NCBI GenBank assembly: GCA_041737835.1
Contig: JBGSQY010000057.1
Length of the DNA: 64,000 nt
Strand: one strand, 5' to 3'
DNA from: Bythopirellula sp041737835
Lineage (GTDB): Bacteria > Planctomycetota > Planctomycetia > Pirellulales > Lacipirellulaceae
Part shown: in pieces, positions 17,640-25,823 of the stretch
Layout of the letters: each line of letters begins with the position of its first letter
How positions within the stretch are numbered: position 1 is the stretch's first letter
Notes under the pieces: generated by a model
The model's input: the letters and a program-made list of their open reading frames with translations, nothing else
Databases searched by the model: none
Told to the model about the DNA's origin: nothing
Program-made: the position numbers and the translations under genes

Positions 17640-18770
17640 GTGGCAATCACCTTGCGTAATGAGAACGACACTCGGCCGCGGCTAGAGTTCTATCCGCTCA
17701 ACAGTCCGACGCTGAGAACGATCGTCATTGAGGAATATCCCTTCGTCATTGGACGAGGCGAAACCGCGCAGCTTCAGATCAAATCCGAAAGTATTTCGCG
17801 CGCGCATGCGGAAATCACCAAAACCTCCAACGGCTATTGTCTCCGTGACTTGAACAGCACCAATGGAACTTCAGTCAACGGTCAGCCGATCACCGAATCC
17901 TCCTTGGAAGATGGCGACTCGATCTCCGTGGCGGGCACGGAACTAACTTTCATTAGCAACGTGCCCGGCCAAATCGAGCGAATGGTGACGCAGCCGCTCA
18001 CTGACCGACGCAAAACTGATCCCAATCTGGCTTTTAGCGGCCATGTAAGAGCCCGCCGCGAGCTCAGCGAAGCGCTCTTGTGGCAGGCGATTCCACTGAA
18101 TTGCACCAGCATTCTCGATTGCGAATCTAATCTCGAACAAGCAACGATTGTCTCGGTGGATGAACCGCTGGCCTCGCGATTGCATTCCATGGATGCCTTT
18201 GACGGCTGCTCGACGGCCTCGCGCATCCAACAACTAGCTTGGCAATTAGCGGCGGAACATTCCAACCAAATGTCATCGTGTGATGCCATTTTGCTGCGAG
18301 TGGAGTTGCACTCTGGTCTCGACGAACGACTTTTTCTCGCCTTGGATCAAGCATTCGATAGCCTCAGCGGGTGCCAGTCGGTCGGCATCATCATGCCCTG
18401 GGCTTGGGCCGTGCAATCAAGCGAAGCGCTGGCACTCTGTGCTGAACTGAAAGAGCTTGGCGCAGAACTGGCCTACGATCGGTTTTCCGGCGGTCCCACG
18501 TGCGTCAATGACATGGCCCCCGCGGCGCCGGATTATTTGGTGCTTGCTCCGGCGTTATGCCGCGGAATCGCTTCGTATCCTCGGCGGATGACGCAACTGA
18601 AAAGTGTGATCGCCAATTGCGAGGCTGCCAATATCAAAGTCGTTATGCCGGCGCGGTTGCCCAAGGAAGACTATCAAGCCGCCAACGACATCGGTGTGAA
18701 TCTAAAACTGAGTGCTGCCAGCGGCGTCGCTGACGAAATCAATTCCTTGTCCACTCCGGCGACTGTATAG
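17640..18770 (+). CDS. FHA-domain protein with a degenerate EAL-like domain
   Basis: A 376-residue protein if it starts at GTG 17640, which has GAAGG nine bases upstream; the frame is open back to 17478 but that part has no domain character. Residues 15-105 are an FHA domain with the phospho-threonine contacts in place: FVIGRGE, SISRAHAEI and DLNSTNGTSVNG. Residues 135-370 follow the fold order of an EAL phosphodiesterase, but the E-A-L motif is absent and the D-D-F-G-T-G motif has become YDRFSGG. The part after it, PDYLVLAPALCRGI, still matches. It should bind rather than hydrolyse. The next gene, 33 bp on, encodes a Ser/Thr kinase, the natural source of a phospho-threonine for this FHA domain. 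Confidence 0.75.
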   Translation: MAITLRNENDTRPRLEFYPLNSPTLRTIVIEEYPFVIGRGETAQLQIKSESISRAHAEITKTSNGYCLRDLNSTNGTSVNGQPITESSLEDGDSISVAGTELTFISNVPGQIERMVTQPLTDRRKTDPNLAFSGHVRARRELSEALLWQAIPLNCTSILDCESNLEQATIVSVDEPLASRLHSMDAFDGCSTASRIQQLAWQLAAEHSNQMSSCDAILLRVELHSGLDERLFLALDQAFDSLSGCQSVGIIMPWAWAVQSSEALALCAELKELGAELAYDRFSGGPTCVNDMAPAAPDYLVLAPALCRGIASYPRRMTQLKSVIANCEAANIKVVMPARLPKEDYQAANDIGVNLKLSAASGVADEINSLSTPATV

Positions 18771-18803
18771 CCAATCATCATCTCGCCAGTTTGTGATTTT
18801 ACT

Positions 18804-21566
18804 ATGTCCACGACATCGACTCACCACGTCGCGCTTCCAGAAGGCTACACGGTCGTGGATCGTCTCGGCGCCGGCGGGTACGGCGAAGTGTGGAAAGCAA
18901 CCGCACCTGGCGGTTTTGAGAAAGCCGTTAAGATTGTATTCGGTCATTGCGAAGATGGCATGGCCGAACGGGAACTCAAATCCCTAGAGCGTATCAAAAG
19001 CGTCCGCCATCCGTTCCTGCTTTCTATCGAACGCTACGAAATCGTTAATAATCGATTGGTGATCGTCACGGAGCTCGCCGATCGCAGCCTCAGCGATTGC
19101 TTTCAAACCCACATCACCGACGGCCTAACGGGCATTCCACGCGAGCAACTGATTGCCTATTTGTGGGATGCCGCCGAAGCGCTCGATTGCTTGCTCGAGC
19201 AGCATTCGCTTCAGCATCTCGATATCAAGCCTGAGAATCTGTTGGTCGTCGGCGATCATATCAAAGTGGCTGACTTTGGTCTGGTCAAAGAGCTGGCCTC
19301 AAAAACGCTCAATTCGATGATGGGCGGCATGACGCCGCTCTACTCTGCACCGGAAATTTACGACAACAACCCGTCTTCACGCAGCGATCAGTACAGCCTG
19401 GCCATTGTTTATCAGCACATGCTGACCGGCACCCTTCCCTTCTCCGGCCGCACGCCGGCGCAATTGGCCAAGCAGCACACTCTGGCACAGCCGAACGTCG
19501 GACCGCTCGATGAGGCCGATCGCGTAATCGTCAGAAAGGCACTCGAGAAAAATCCAACGTCACGCTTTGGAAGTTGCCGCGAATTTGTCAAAGCGCTGCG
19601 TTTCGCTGGCCAAACCAACACTACCAACAGTGGCAATCCAACAAACAGTCGTTCCGCACCTGCTTATCAACCTCTGGCCGACGAAGACACCAAGTCGGTG
19701 CTGCTTAGCGACACGCAACATATTGAAGACTCCGTCGCCGCGGCGGCCACCCAAGTGCTTGGCGAGATTCAAAACGCCCTCGATTCGCTCCAAGCTTTAG
19801 ATGCACAGCCAAATCCTTCCCAACCAGCCCTTGAGTTCCCTGTTGTTGATGCGACCATCGAAGACGTAGAAACACCGGCTGGCAGGCTCGAAGCAACTGC
19901 TGCCGTTCCGACATTGTTTGTCGGCGTCGGCGGCGTGGGTATCAAACTCCTGAGGTCACTGTGCAGCCAAGCCCGGTCGATTGACACAAAGCATGAAAAA
20001 GCCTTGGCCTGGCTGGCCATCGATACCGAACAAGAAACGCTGAGAAATACGTTCGCTGGCAACGAACAAGACTGTCTCGCCAGCGAGGAGAAGCTGCACA
20101 TTCCCCTCCGGCGACCTAACCAATACCGCGAAGGTTCCAGTGCCCTCTTGCAATGGGTCAGCCGTCGCTGGCTTTACAACATTCCACGTTCGCTGCAAAC
20201 GCGTGGCTTTCGCCCTCTGGGACGCATTGCAATTGTCGATCACGCTCGCGATGTTCTCGCGGCTTTGCAGAATCGATTATCTTGGCTCGCAACCAACTTC
20301 GCGCAATCGCCCGAGGCACCCAAACCCATTCGCGTCGTTTTGCTCACTGGTATGAGCGGCGGCACCGGCGCTGGGACGGTCATTGATATAGCCCAAGCCG
20401 TGCGCTCGATTTGTCAAGAATTCTCGCAAGAGGTCCTCGTCGAAGGCGTGCTCGCCAGCACCTACCACAGCGACGGCCAGGACTCTCTCGCGGCAGCCAA
20501 TATGTTTTCGCTTCTGACCGAACTTAACCACACACAGCTCCAAGGAAACTGCGGCGAGAATCCCCCGCCAGGTCCCGCCTCGCGATTTGAGCTGTCACAA
20601 AATCCTTTCGATAAGATCGATTGTGTAACGATTCCCTCACGCGGTGAGCGCAAAAACTTCGAACTCACGATGCAATCGATCACTGAATATTTGCTGCTCA
20701 AAGCCGACGGGGCCTGCGGTGAAAATAACGACCCGGATCAGAAGGAATTGCAAACCTTTACCTGTGTAAATATCAGCCGGTTGGCCACGGTCTTTGCTGC
20801 TCTTAACCAAAAGCGCCTCTTAAAAGCCATCGCAGGATGTTGGGTGCAACAAAGTACAGTCAACCAAGACGACGATGCAAAACTGTTCGGTGTTCATGCG
20901 AATTCCAATTTTGCTCGTGCGATCATGGAGCAGGTCCCCCTTCGCCTGCCAAAATCTGAGCAGCCTTTAGCTGAGGATGAGATCAATAGGTGCCAAGCCG
21001 CCCGCGCGGCAAAAATCAAAAACATCGCTCAGGCATTCCAACAGTTTGTCGACTCCATCGATTTAGCCGATGACAATCACCCCCCTGCAAGCTCTGCCCC
21101 TATCCAAGTAGCCAATGATCGCATCGTCGCGGAACTCTCGGCGCTGCTCCAGTGCCACGATGTTTCAGCCAACGAGTTGGCCAGCAAGCTCACAACATTG
21201 GTTGACGAGCAAGTGGCCAATCTCTCCGACCGCAATTTAGCCGCCAATAACGCAGAGTTGGTCGAAAGCACATTGATCCTTTCGCAACAAAGCGTCCTCG
21301 ATTGCGGCTATCGTCGGCGTTCGCTCCTGATTTCCTCCAGCGATGATGCGAATTCGTCGCTCTACGAAGCCATGCAGCATGCCTGCCCAACACTTGCCAG
21401 CAGCCAGACTCAAGTGGCCGACGCGTATCTGATTCGCGAAGGCTTTGGCCTGCAGCCCGTACATCTTGGCGCACGCCTCGCGGAAATCTACCCCGACATC
21501 GTTGAGGCCGCGGGCCGATTGCATGCCCGCGATGATATTCACTGGCAAGACTTGCGTTGTGAGTAG
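18804..21566 (+). CDS. Ser/Thr protein kinase fused to a tubulin-like GTPase domain
   Basis: A 920-residue cytoplasmic protein. Residues 15-272 are a complete Hanks-type kinase: glycine loop LGAGGYGEVWKA, Lys43, HLDIKPENLL with catalytic Asp140, DFG at 158 and SAPE near 184. Residues 273-365 are a linker. From about 366 a tubulin-like (Tubulin_2, FtsZ/tubulin superfamily) domain begins with TLFVGVGGVGIKLL, and the nucleotide-binding signature GMSGGTGAGT is at about 515; the rest of the domain runs to about 700 and is followed by a helical C-terminus. No membrane segment is present. It follows the FHA gene and is probably co-transcribed. I know of tubulin-like domains with kinase and phosphatase neighbours in bacteria, but not of a functional study of this fusion. 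A role in a dynamic, phosphorylation-controlled complex is inference. Confidence 0.85.
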   Translation: MSTTSTHHVALPEGYTVVDRLGAGGYGEVWKATAPGGFEKAVKIVFGHCEDGMAERELKSLERIKSVRHPFLLSIERYEIVNNRLVIVTELADRSLSDCFQTHITDGLTGIPREQLIAYLWDAAEALDCLLEQHSLQHLDIKPENLLVVGDHIKVADFGLVKELASKTLNSMMGGMTPLYSAPEIYDNNPSSRSDQYSLAIVYQHMLTGTLPFSGRTPAQLAKQHTLAQPNVGPLDEADRVIVRKALEKNPTSRFGSCREFVKALRFAGQTNTTNSGNPTNSRSAPAYQPLADEDTKSVLLSDTQHIEDSVAAAATQVLGEIQNALDSLQALDAQPNPSQPALEFPVVDATIEDVETPAGRLEATAAVPTLFVGVGGVGIKLLRSLCSQARSIDTKHEKALAWLAIDTEQETLRNTFAGNEQDCLASEEKLHIPLRRPNQYREGSSALLQWVSRRWLYNIPRSLQTRGFRPLGRIAIVDHARDVLAALQNRLSWLATNFAQSPEAPKPIRVVLLTGMSGGTGAGTVIDIAQAVRSICQEFSQEVLVEGVLASTYHSDGQDSLAAANMFSLLTELNHTQLQGNCGENPPPGPASRFELSQNPFDKIDCVTIPSRGERKNFELTMQSITEYLLLKADGACGENNDPDQKELQTFTCVNISRLATVFAALNQKRLLKAIAGCWVQQSTVNQDDDAKLFGVHANSNFARAIMEQVPLRLPKSEQPLAEDEINRCQAARAAKIKNIAQAFQQFVDSIDLADDNHPPASSAPIQVANDRIVAELSALLQCHDVSANELASKLTTLVDEQVANLSDRNLAANNAELVESTLILSQQSVLDCGYRRRSLLISSSDDANSSLYEAMQHACPTLASSQTQVADAYLIREGFGLQPVHLGARLAEIYPDIVEAAGRLHARDDIHWQDLRCE

Positions 21567-21587
21567 GTTCGACCGCAAGGTTCGACT

Positions 21588-22307
21588 TCACCCTTCATTT
21601 CGCGCTGGATTATCTCGCAGCCGGTATCCCACCCCCTGCTCGGTGATAAGCAACTCGGGGCGACTCGGATTGTTCTCCAGTTTCTTACGCAGATTGGCCA
21701 TGAAGACGCGAACATAATGCGGCTCGTGAACCGCATGCGGGCCCCACACTTCCTTGAGCAATTGCCGATGCGTCACGACCTTCCCCAAATTGCGCGCAAG
21801 TACCGCCAATAAATCAAATTCAATCTTGGTGAGCTTGACCTCTTCTCCCGCTTTGAAAACAACGTGCCCTTCGAGATCGATATTCAAATCTCCAACGGCC
21901 ACAACTGTCTCCGCGGAATCACTGGACGACATTTTGGCCGCGTGACGTAAGGCAACACGAATTCGCGCGAGCAGCTCGCCCACGCCGAACGGCTTGGTTA
22001 AATAGTCGTCTGCCCCCGCATCGAGCGCGGCGATTTTTGAATCTTCCTGTCCACGCGCAGAAATAACAATGATCGGCATGGCCGACCACTCACGGATTTG
22101 GCGCACAACGTCGAGCCCCTCGCCATCGGGTAGGCCAAGATCCAACAGCACCAACGCCGGGAGTTGCTGCGTCACGACGCGCAAGCCTTCCGCACAGGTC
22201 GTTGCTTCGGCCACTTGAAAGCCCTCGACCGTGAGCGAGGCACGCAAAAAACGTCGAATCGGTGTTTCATCCTCGATAACGGCGATCAACGGACTGGATG
22301 TGCTCAT
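21588..22307 (-). CDS. kdpE: KdpE response regulator
   Basis: A 239-residue OmpR-family regulator that activates the kdp operon. The receiver domain (about 1-120) has the acidic pair in VIEDE, phospho-acceptor Asp in LVLLDLGLPDGEG and the Lys-Pro in DDYLTKPFGVGELLAR. The winged-helix domain (about 140-232) contains LTKIEFDLLAVLARNLGKVV and the recognition region VRVFMANLRKKLE ending in GVGYRL. The start is ATG 22307, which overlaps the kdpD stop by 4 bp (ATGA), so translation is coupled. Earlier in-frame codons lie inside kdpD and are not used. It converges with the kinase-tubulin gene, 21 bp apart. Confidence 0.92.
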   Translation of the reverse strand: MSTSSPLIAVIEDETPIRRFLRASLTVEGFQVAEATTCAEGLRVVTQQLPALVLLDLGLPDGEGLDVVRQIREWSAMPIIVISARGQEDSKIAALDAGADDYLTKPFGVGELLARIRVALRHAAKMSSSDSAETVVAVGDLNIDLEGHVVFKAGEEVKLTKIEFDLLAVLARNLGKVVTHRQLLKEVWGPHAVHEPHYVRVFMANLRKKLENNPSRPELLITEQGVGYRLRDNPARNEG

Positions 22308-25015
22308 AAGGATGTCGACTCCAGTGCGCGCTCGACAACTTGCGGCGGGGTTTCTTGGTTGGGCAATTCCACATGAACGACTGCCCCGCCATCGGGCCGA
22401 TTCATCGCGACAATCTTTCCGCCATGAACCTCGGCAATCGCGCGGCATATTGCCAGTCCAATTCCCGTCCCGCGGCGATCATGCACTTCGTTGCCACCGC
22501 GATAGAATAGGTCGAACACTTTTTCTTCATCACCCTCGGCAAAGCCACGCCCTCGATCGGCCACTTCCAGCACCACGCCATTCTTGCCCCCACGGGCCGA
22601 GACTTCAATGATGCTCTCGGGAGGAGAATACTTTGCCGCATTGTCGATCAGATTTAACAGCAGTTGCTCAATCAAAATGGAATCGACATGAATCAGCGGC
22701 AAGTTGTCATCGAGCGACGTTTTGATCTCCCGCCCAACAAGTTGCCGTTCCATTCTCGTCAGTGCCGAGCCAATGATGTCGTCCACGGGATACCACTGTC
22801 GATCGATGGTCACCTTGCCACTGGAGAGCCGCGTCATGTGCAGCAAATTCTCCACCAGCCGGGCGAGTCGTTCCGCCTCGTCGCTGATGGTCATCAACAA
22901 GTCGGTGCGAGTTTCCAGTGGCAGCGAATCCCCCGCAGTGGCAAGCGTGCTGCTCGCCCCTGCGATGCTGGCCAGGGGGGTGCGCAAATCGTGCGACACG
23001 GCGCTCAACAACGAGTTGCGCAGCTTTTCGGTTTCGATTTGTAGCTGCGCCCCGTGAGCTTTCAAAACGGATTCGTCCCGCTCGACCGAAAGTGCAATCA
23101 AACTGCCACACGTTTCGAGCAAACGGATTTGATCGGGATCGAGAAATCGATTCGCGTCCCGCGGCCGCACGCCAATCGCCCCCACCGTGCCACTTGAGCC
23201 AATCAGCGGAACAAACAAAGCCGTGGCATTCGGCAACGTATCAGTTTGCGCACCGGCGATTTTACCATTATCAGCCACCCACTGAGCCACATCACGATTC
23301 AGCGGAGTCAACGCGATCGAGGTTCCTTCACCATATCTAAGAAACAATTTTCCGGTAGCTGCACGACTGAAAATCACGATCTCACCGGCGAAAATTTCTT
23401 GGAGTTGCTTCCCGGCAGTGCGAATCAAAAATTCCGTGCCCGAAAGTTCGCTGAGCTGCCGCGTCATGCGAAAGAGTTGACCGGTGCGCTGCTCTTGTTG
23501 CTGAGAGATTTTCAACTGCTTCCGTTGTCGCGACGCGAGACCACTAATCAACAGTCCAATGCCCAACATCACGGCAAACGTGATCACGTACTCCGTGTCG
23601 CTCACTGCAAACGTCAGATAAGGTGGCACAAAACCGAAATCAAACACGAGCACGCTGACCACCGCCGCGGCAATTGCCGGGCCACGCCCCAAACGATTCG
23701 CCACGTAAGCCACGCCCGCCAGAAAAATCATTACGATGTTCGCTTCGGCCAAGCCAAACCGTTGTGCGATCCATCCCAGCACTCCACACAACGCCACAAC
23801 AAATGCGGCAAACGAATATTCACGCCATGAAATTGTGGTTTCGCTAAACCGATTCGTAACCGATGGTGGCTCAACCTCTGTCGCTGAAACGACATAGATA
23901 TCGATGTTGCCCGCCTTTTGCAGGAACTCATCAATAATCGTGCCGTAGAGTTTTTGTTTCCACCACGAAAGGCCCGTCTGCCCCACGACAATCTTGGAAA
24001 CATTCCGCTCACGGGCAAACTTAATGAGCGTGTCGGCGATGGATTGGCCGATCAAGATATGGGTCTCAGCCCCTAGCTTTTCAGCCAGGCGAAGATTGTT
24101 GCCTGTTTGCGCCCAATTGCGTTCGGCCTCCGCTCCTTCGCTCCCAGTATTGACCGCCACGGCCAGCCATTCCGCGCCCAGGGAAACGGCAAGCCGTTTG
24201 GTGCTGCGAACAATCTGCGCGCTCGACGGACTTGGCCCGACGCAAACCAGCAATCGCTCGGTCGTGAGCCATGGTGCCAAAACGGCCCGTTCCTGGCGGG
24301 CTTCTTCCACGTCGCGTTGTAAGCGGTTGGCCGCCTGTCGCAACGACAACTCGCGCAAGGCGACAAGGTTTCCACGCAAAAAGAAATTCTGTAGCGCTCG
24401 TGCGGCCTGTTGGGGGATATAAATCTTCCCTGCCTGCAAGCGGTCAACCAACTCTTCGGGGGTGAGGTCGATCAGTTCAATCTCATCGGCCCGCTCGAGA
24501 ACCGCGTCAGGCAGTGTTTCGCGAATCACAACGCCGGTAATTTGCGCGATCACGTCGTTGAGACTTTCGATGTGCTGAACATTGAGCGTCGTCCACACAT
24601 CGATGCCCGCATCGAGCAGTTCTTCGACATCCTGCCAGCGTTTGGTATGCCGCGAGCCCTCGACATTCGTGTGGGCCAATTCATCGACAAGAATCAACTC
24701 CGGGCGGCGCGCCAAAGCACCATCAAGATCAAACTCACGCAGCGTAGTGCCTTTGTAAGGTATGCTTCGCGTGGGAAGAACATCCAATCCCGCGAGCAAC
24801 GCCTCGGTCTCAGGCCGGCCATGAGGTTCGACGTAACCGACGACAATATCCACGCCCGTCGCTTTCTCACGCTGCCCCGCCGAGAGCATCGCATAGGTCT
24901 TGCCGACACCCGCGGCATAGCCAAAGAAGATTCGCAGCCGTCCGCGTTGCGCGCGGCTTTCCTCGTCGACGACGCGGGCCAAGAGTTGATCAGGATTGGG
25001 TCGATCGTCGTTCAT
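22304..25015 (-). CDS. kdpD: KdpD osmosensitive potassium sensor histidine kinase
   Basis: A 903-residue membrane sensor kinase. The N-terminal KdpD domain starts LRIFFGYAAGVGKTYAML (Walker A near residue 36-40), followed by the K-D-P-D helical region and a UspA-like nucleotide-binding domain (about 245-365). Four transmembrane helices lie around 395-500, then a GAF domain (about 520-650). The dimerisation domain has AVSHDLRTPLASIAG with phospho-acceptor His near 675, and the ATPase has the N box, DRGRGF and GTGIGLAICRAI. I chose ATG 25015 because the usual family start (N-D-D-R-P-x-P-D) is there and the open frame before it starts only with TTG. It phosphorylates KdpE, which is translationally coupled. 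Confidence 0.92.
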   Translation of the reverse strand: MNDDRPNPDQLLARVVDEESRAQRGRLRIFFGYAAGVGKTYAMLSAGQREKATGVDIVVGYVEPHGRPETEALLAGLDVLPTRSIPYKGTTLREFDLDGALARRPELILVDELAHTNVEGSRHTKRWQDVEELLDAGIDVWTTLNVQHIESLNDVIAQITGVVIRETLPDAVLERADEIELIDLTPEELVDRLQAGKIYIPQQAARALQNFFLRGNLVALRELSLRQAANRLQRDVEEARQERAVLAPWLTTERLLVCVGPSPSSAQIVRSTKRLAVSLGAEWLAVAVNTGSEGAEAERNWAQTGNNLRLAEKLGAETHILIGQSIADTLIKFARERNVSKIVVGQTGLSWWKQKLYGTIIDEFLQKAGNIDIYVVSATEVEPPSVTNRFSETTISWREYSFAAFVVALCGVLGWIAQRFGLAEANIVMIFLAGVAYVANRLGRGPAIAAAVVSVLVFDFGFVPPYLTFAVSDTEYVITFAVMLGIGLLISGLASRQRKQLKISQQQEQRTGQLFRMTRQLSELSGTEFLIRTAGKQLQEIFAGEIVIFSRAATGKLFLRYGEGTSIALTPLNRDVAQWVADNGKIAGAQTDTLPNATALFVPLIGSSGTVGAIGVRPRDANRFLDPDQIRLLETCGSLIALSVERDESVLKAHGAQLQIETEKLRNSLLSAVSHDLRTPLASIAGASSTLATAGDSLPLETRTDLLMTISDEAERLARLVENLLHMTRLSSGKVTIDRQWYPVDDIIGSALTRMERQLVGREIKTSLDDNLPLIHVDSILIEQLLLNLIDNAAKYSPPESIIEVSARGGKNGVVLEVADRGRGFAEGDEEKVFDLFYRGGNEVHDRRGTGIGLAICRAIAEVHGGKIVAMNRPDGGAVVHVELPNQETPPQVVERALESTSL

Positions 25016-25229
25016 GCTCTTCGCGCGGCGAGTTTTGTTCGATCTCAACCTTTAAATTGTACCTCGCACGACGATACTTGTGGTCAGGCCATTTTCCTGG
25101 GAAATCAATTGGTTCCATCAACCAATGCCTGAATCTCTCCAACAAAACCTTCCACTTAGCTTCTCCGACTTTCTGAGATTCTTTAGTCGCGGACTTCCAA
25201 ACGCCAGTCAATTGCAATGACGTGTTCAT
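24990..25229 (-). CDS. small basic hypothetical protein between kdpC and kdpD
   Basis: A 79-residue ORF starting at ATG 25229 with GAGG eight bases upstream, 33 bp after the kdpC stop, and overlapping the kdpD start by 26 bp. The sequence looks coding: a central amphipathic part with KWKVLLERFRHWLMEPIDF and a basic, Tyr/Arg-rich segment (DHKYRRARYNLKVEIE), ending in a charged tail. No transmembrane helix or known motif. Tight spacing on both sides suggests translational coupling within the kdp operon. I do not recognise the family. It could be an accessory or regulatory factor, or a spurious frame; conservation would decide. Confidence 0.5.
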   Translation of the reverse strand: MNTSLQLTGVWKSATKESQKVGEAKWKVLLERFRHWLMEPIDFPGKWPDHKYRRARYNLKVEIEQNSPREEHERRSTQS

Positions 25230-25262
25230 GGCATAACCTCAACAAAATCACTTTCACATTTA

Positions 25263-25823
25263 TCAGGGTACTAGGTCATCCAAAGCCAGATTTAGATTCA
25301 AGACATTCACACGCGGCTCGCCCAACACGCCGAAGGTTCGCCCCTGGGTGTGAGTTACCACCAGCTCACGAACTTTTTGTTCTTCAAGATTGCGAGCCTG
25401 AGCCACGCGCGCGATCTGATATTCCGCGGCCTCGGGAGTAATATGGGGATCAAGTCCGCTTCCCGAAGCGGTGACCAAATCGATGGGCACCTCAGCACCT
25501 TCGCCATGGGCTGCCGTCAGATCGGCCGCACGTTGCTTGACCACCTCCAATTGCGCGGGATTCGTGGGGCCAAGATTGCTCCCCGTCGATGCCCCGCCGT
25601 TGTAATTCGCGGCCGAAGGACGACTCCAAAAATAGCGAGGACTCGTAAAAGCTTGCCCGATCAATTCCGAGCCGACAACTTTGCCATCGCGCTCAACCAA
25701 ACTGCCGTTCGCTTTGTGCGAGAATGCCGTTTGTCCGACAAGCGTCATCGCCAGCGGATAAGCCACGCCGGTCAAGATTGTCATCGCCACAAACACAACC
25801 AACGCTTCACGAAAGGTTTTCAT
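25263..25823 (-). CDS. kdpC: potassium-transporting ATPase subunit KdpC
   Basis: A 186-residue subunit of the KdpFABC high-affinity K+ pump. One N-terminal transmembrane helix (about residues 8-28, FVAMTILTGVAYPLAMTLVG) is followed by the periplasmic domain with the family motifs SELIGQAFTSPRYFWSRPSA, the NYNGGASTGSNLGPTN block and SGSGLDPHITPEAA. Typical length. The start at 25823 has AAGGAG nine bases upstream and its ATG overlaps the kdpB stop (TATGA), so it is translationally coupled. The frame upstream of 25823 is inside kdpB. Confidence 0.95.
   Translation of the reverse strand: MKTFREALVVFVAMTILTGVAYPLAMTLVGQTAFSHKANGSLVERDGKVVGSELIGQAFTSPRYFWSRPSAANYNGGASTGSNLGPTNPAQLEVVKQRAADLTAAHGEGAEVPIDLVTASGSGLDPHITPEAAEYQIARVAQARNLEEQKVRELVVTHTQGRTFGVLGEPRVNVLNLNLALDDLVP

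Noticed and set aside
24990..25048. Longer KdpD start at TTG 25048
   Set aside because: The family N-terminus begins at ATG 25015 and the TTG has no ribosome binding site.
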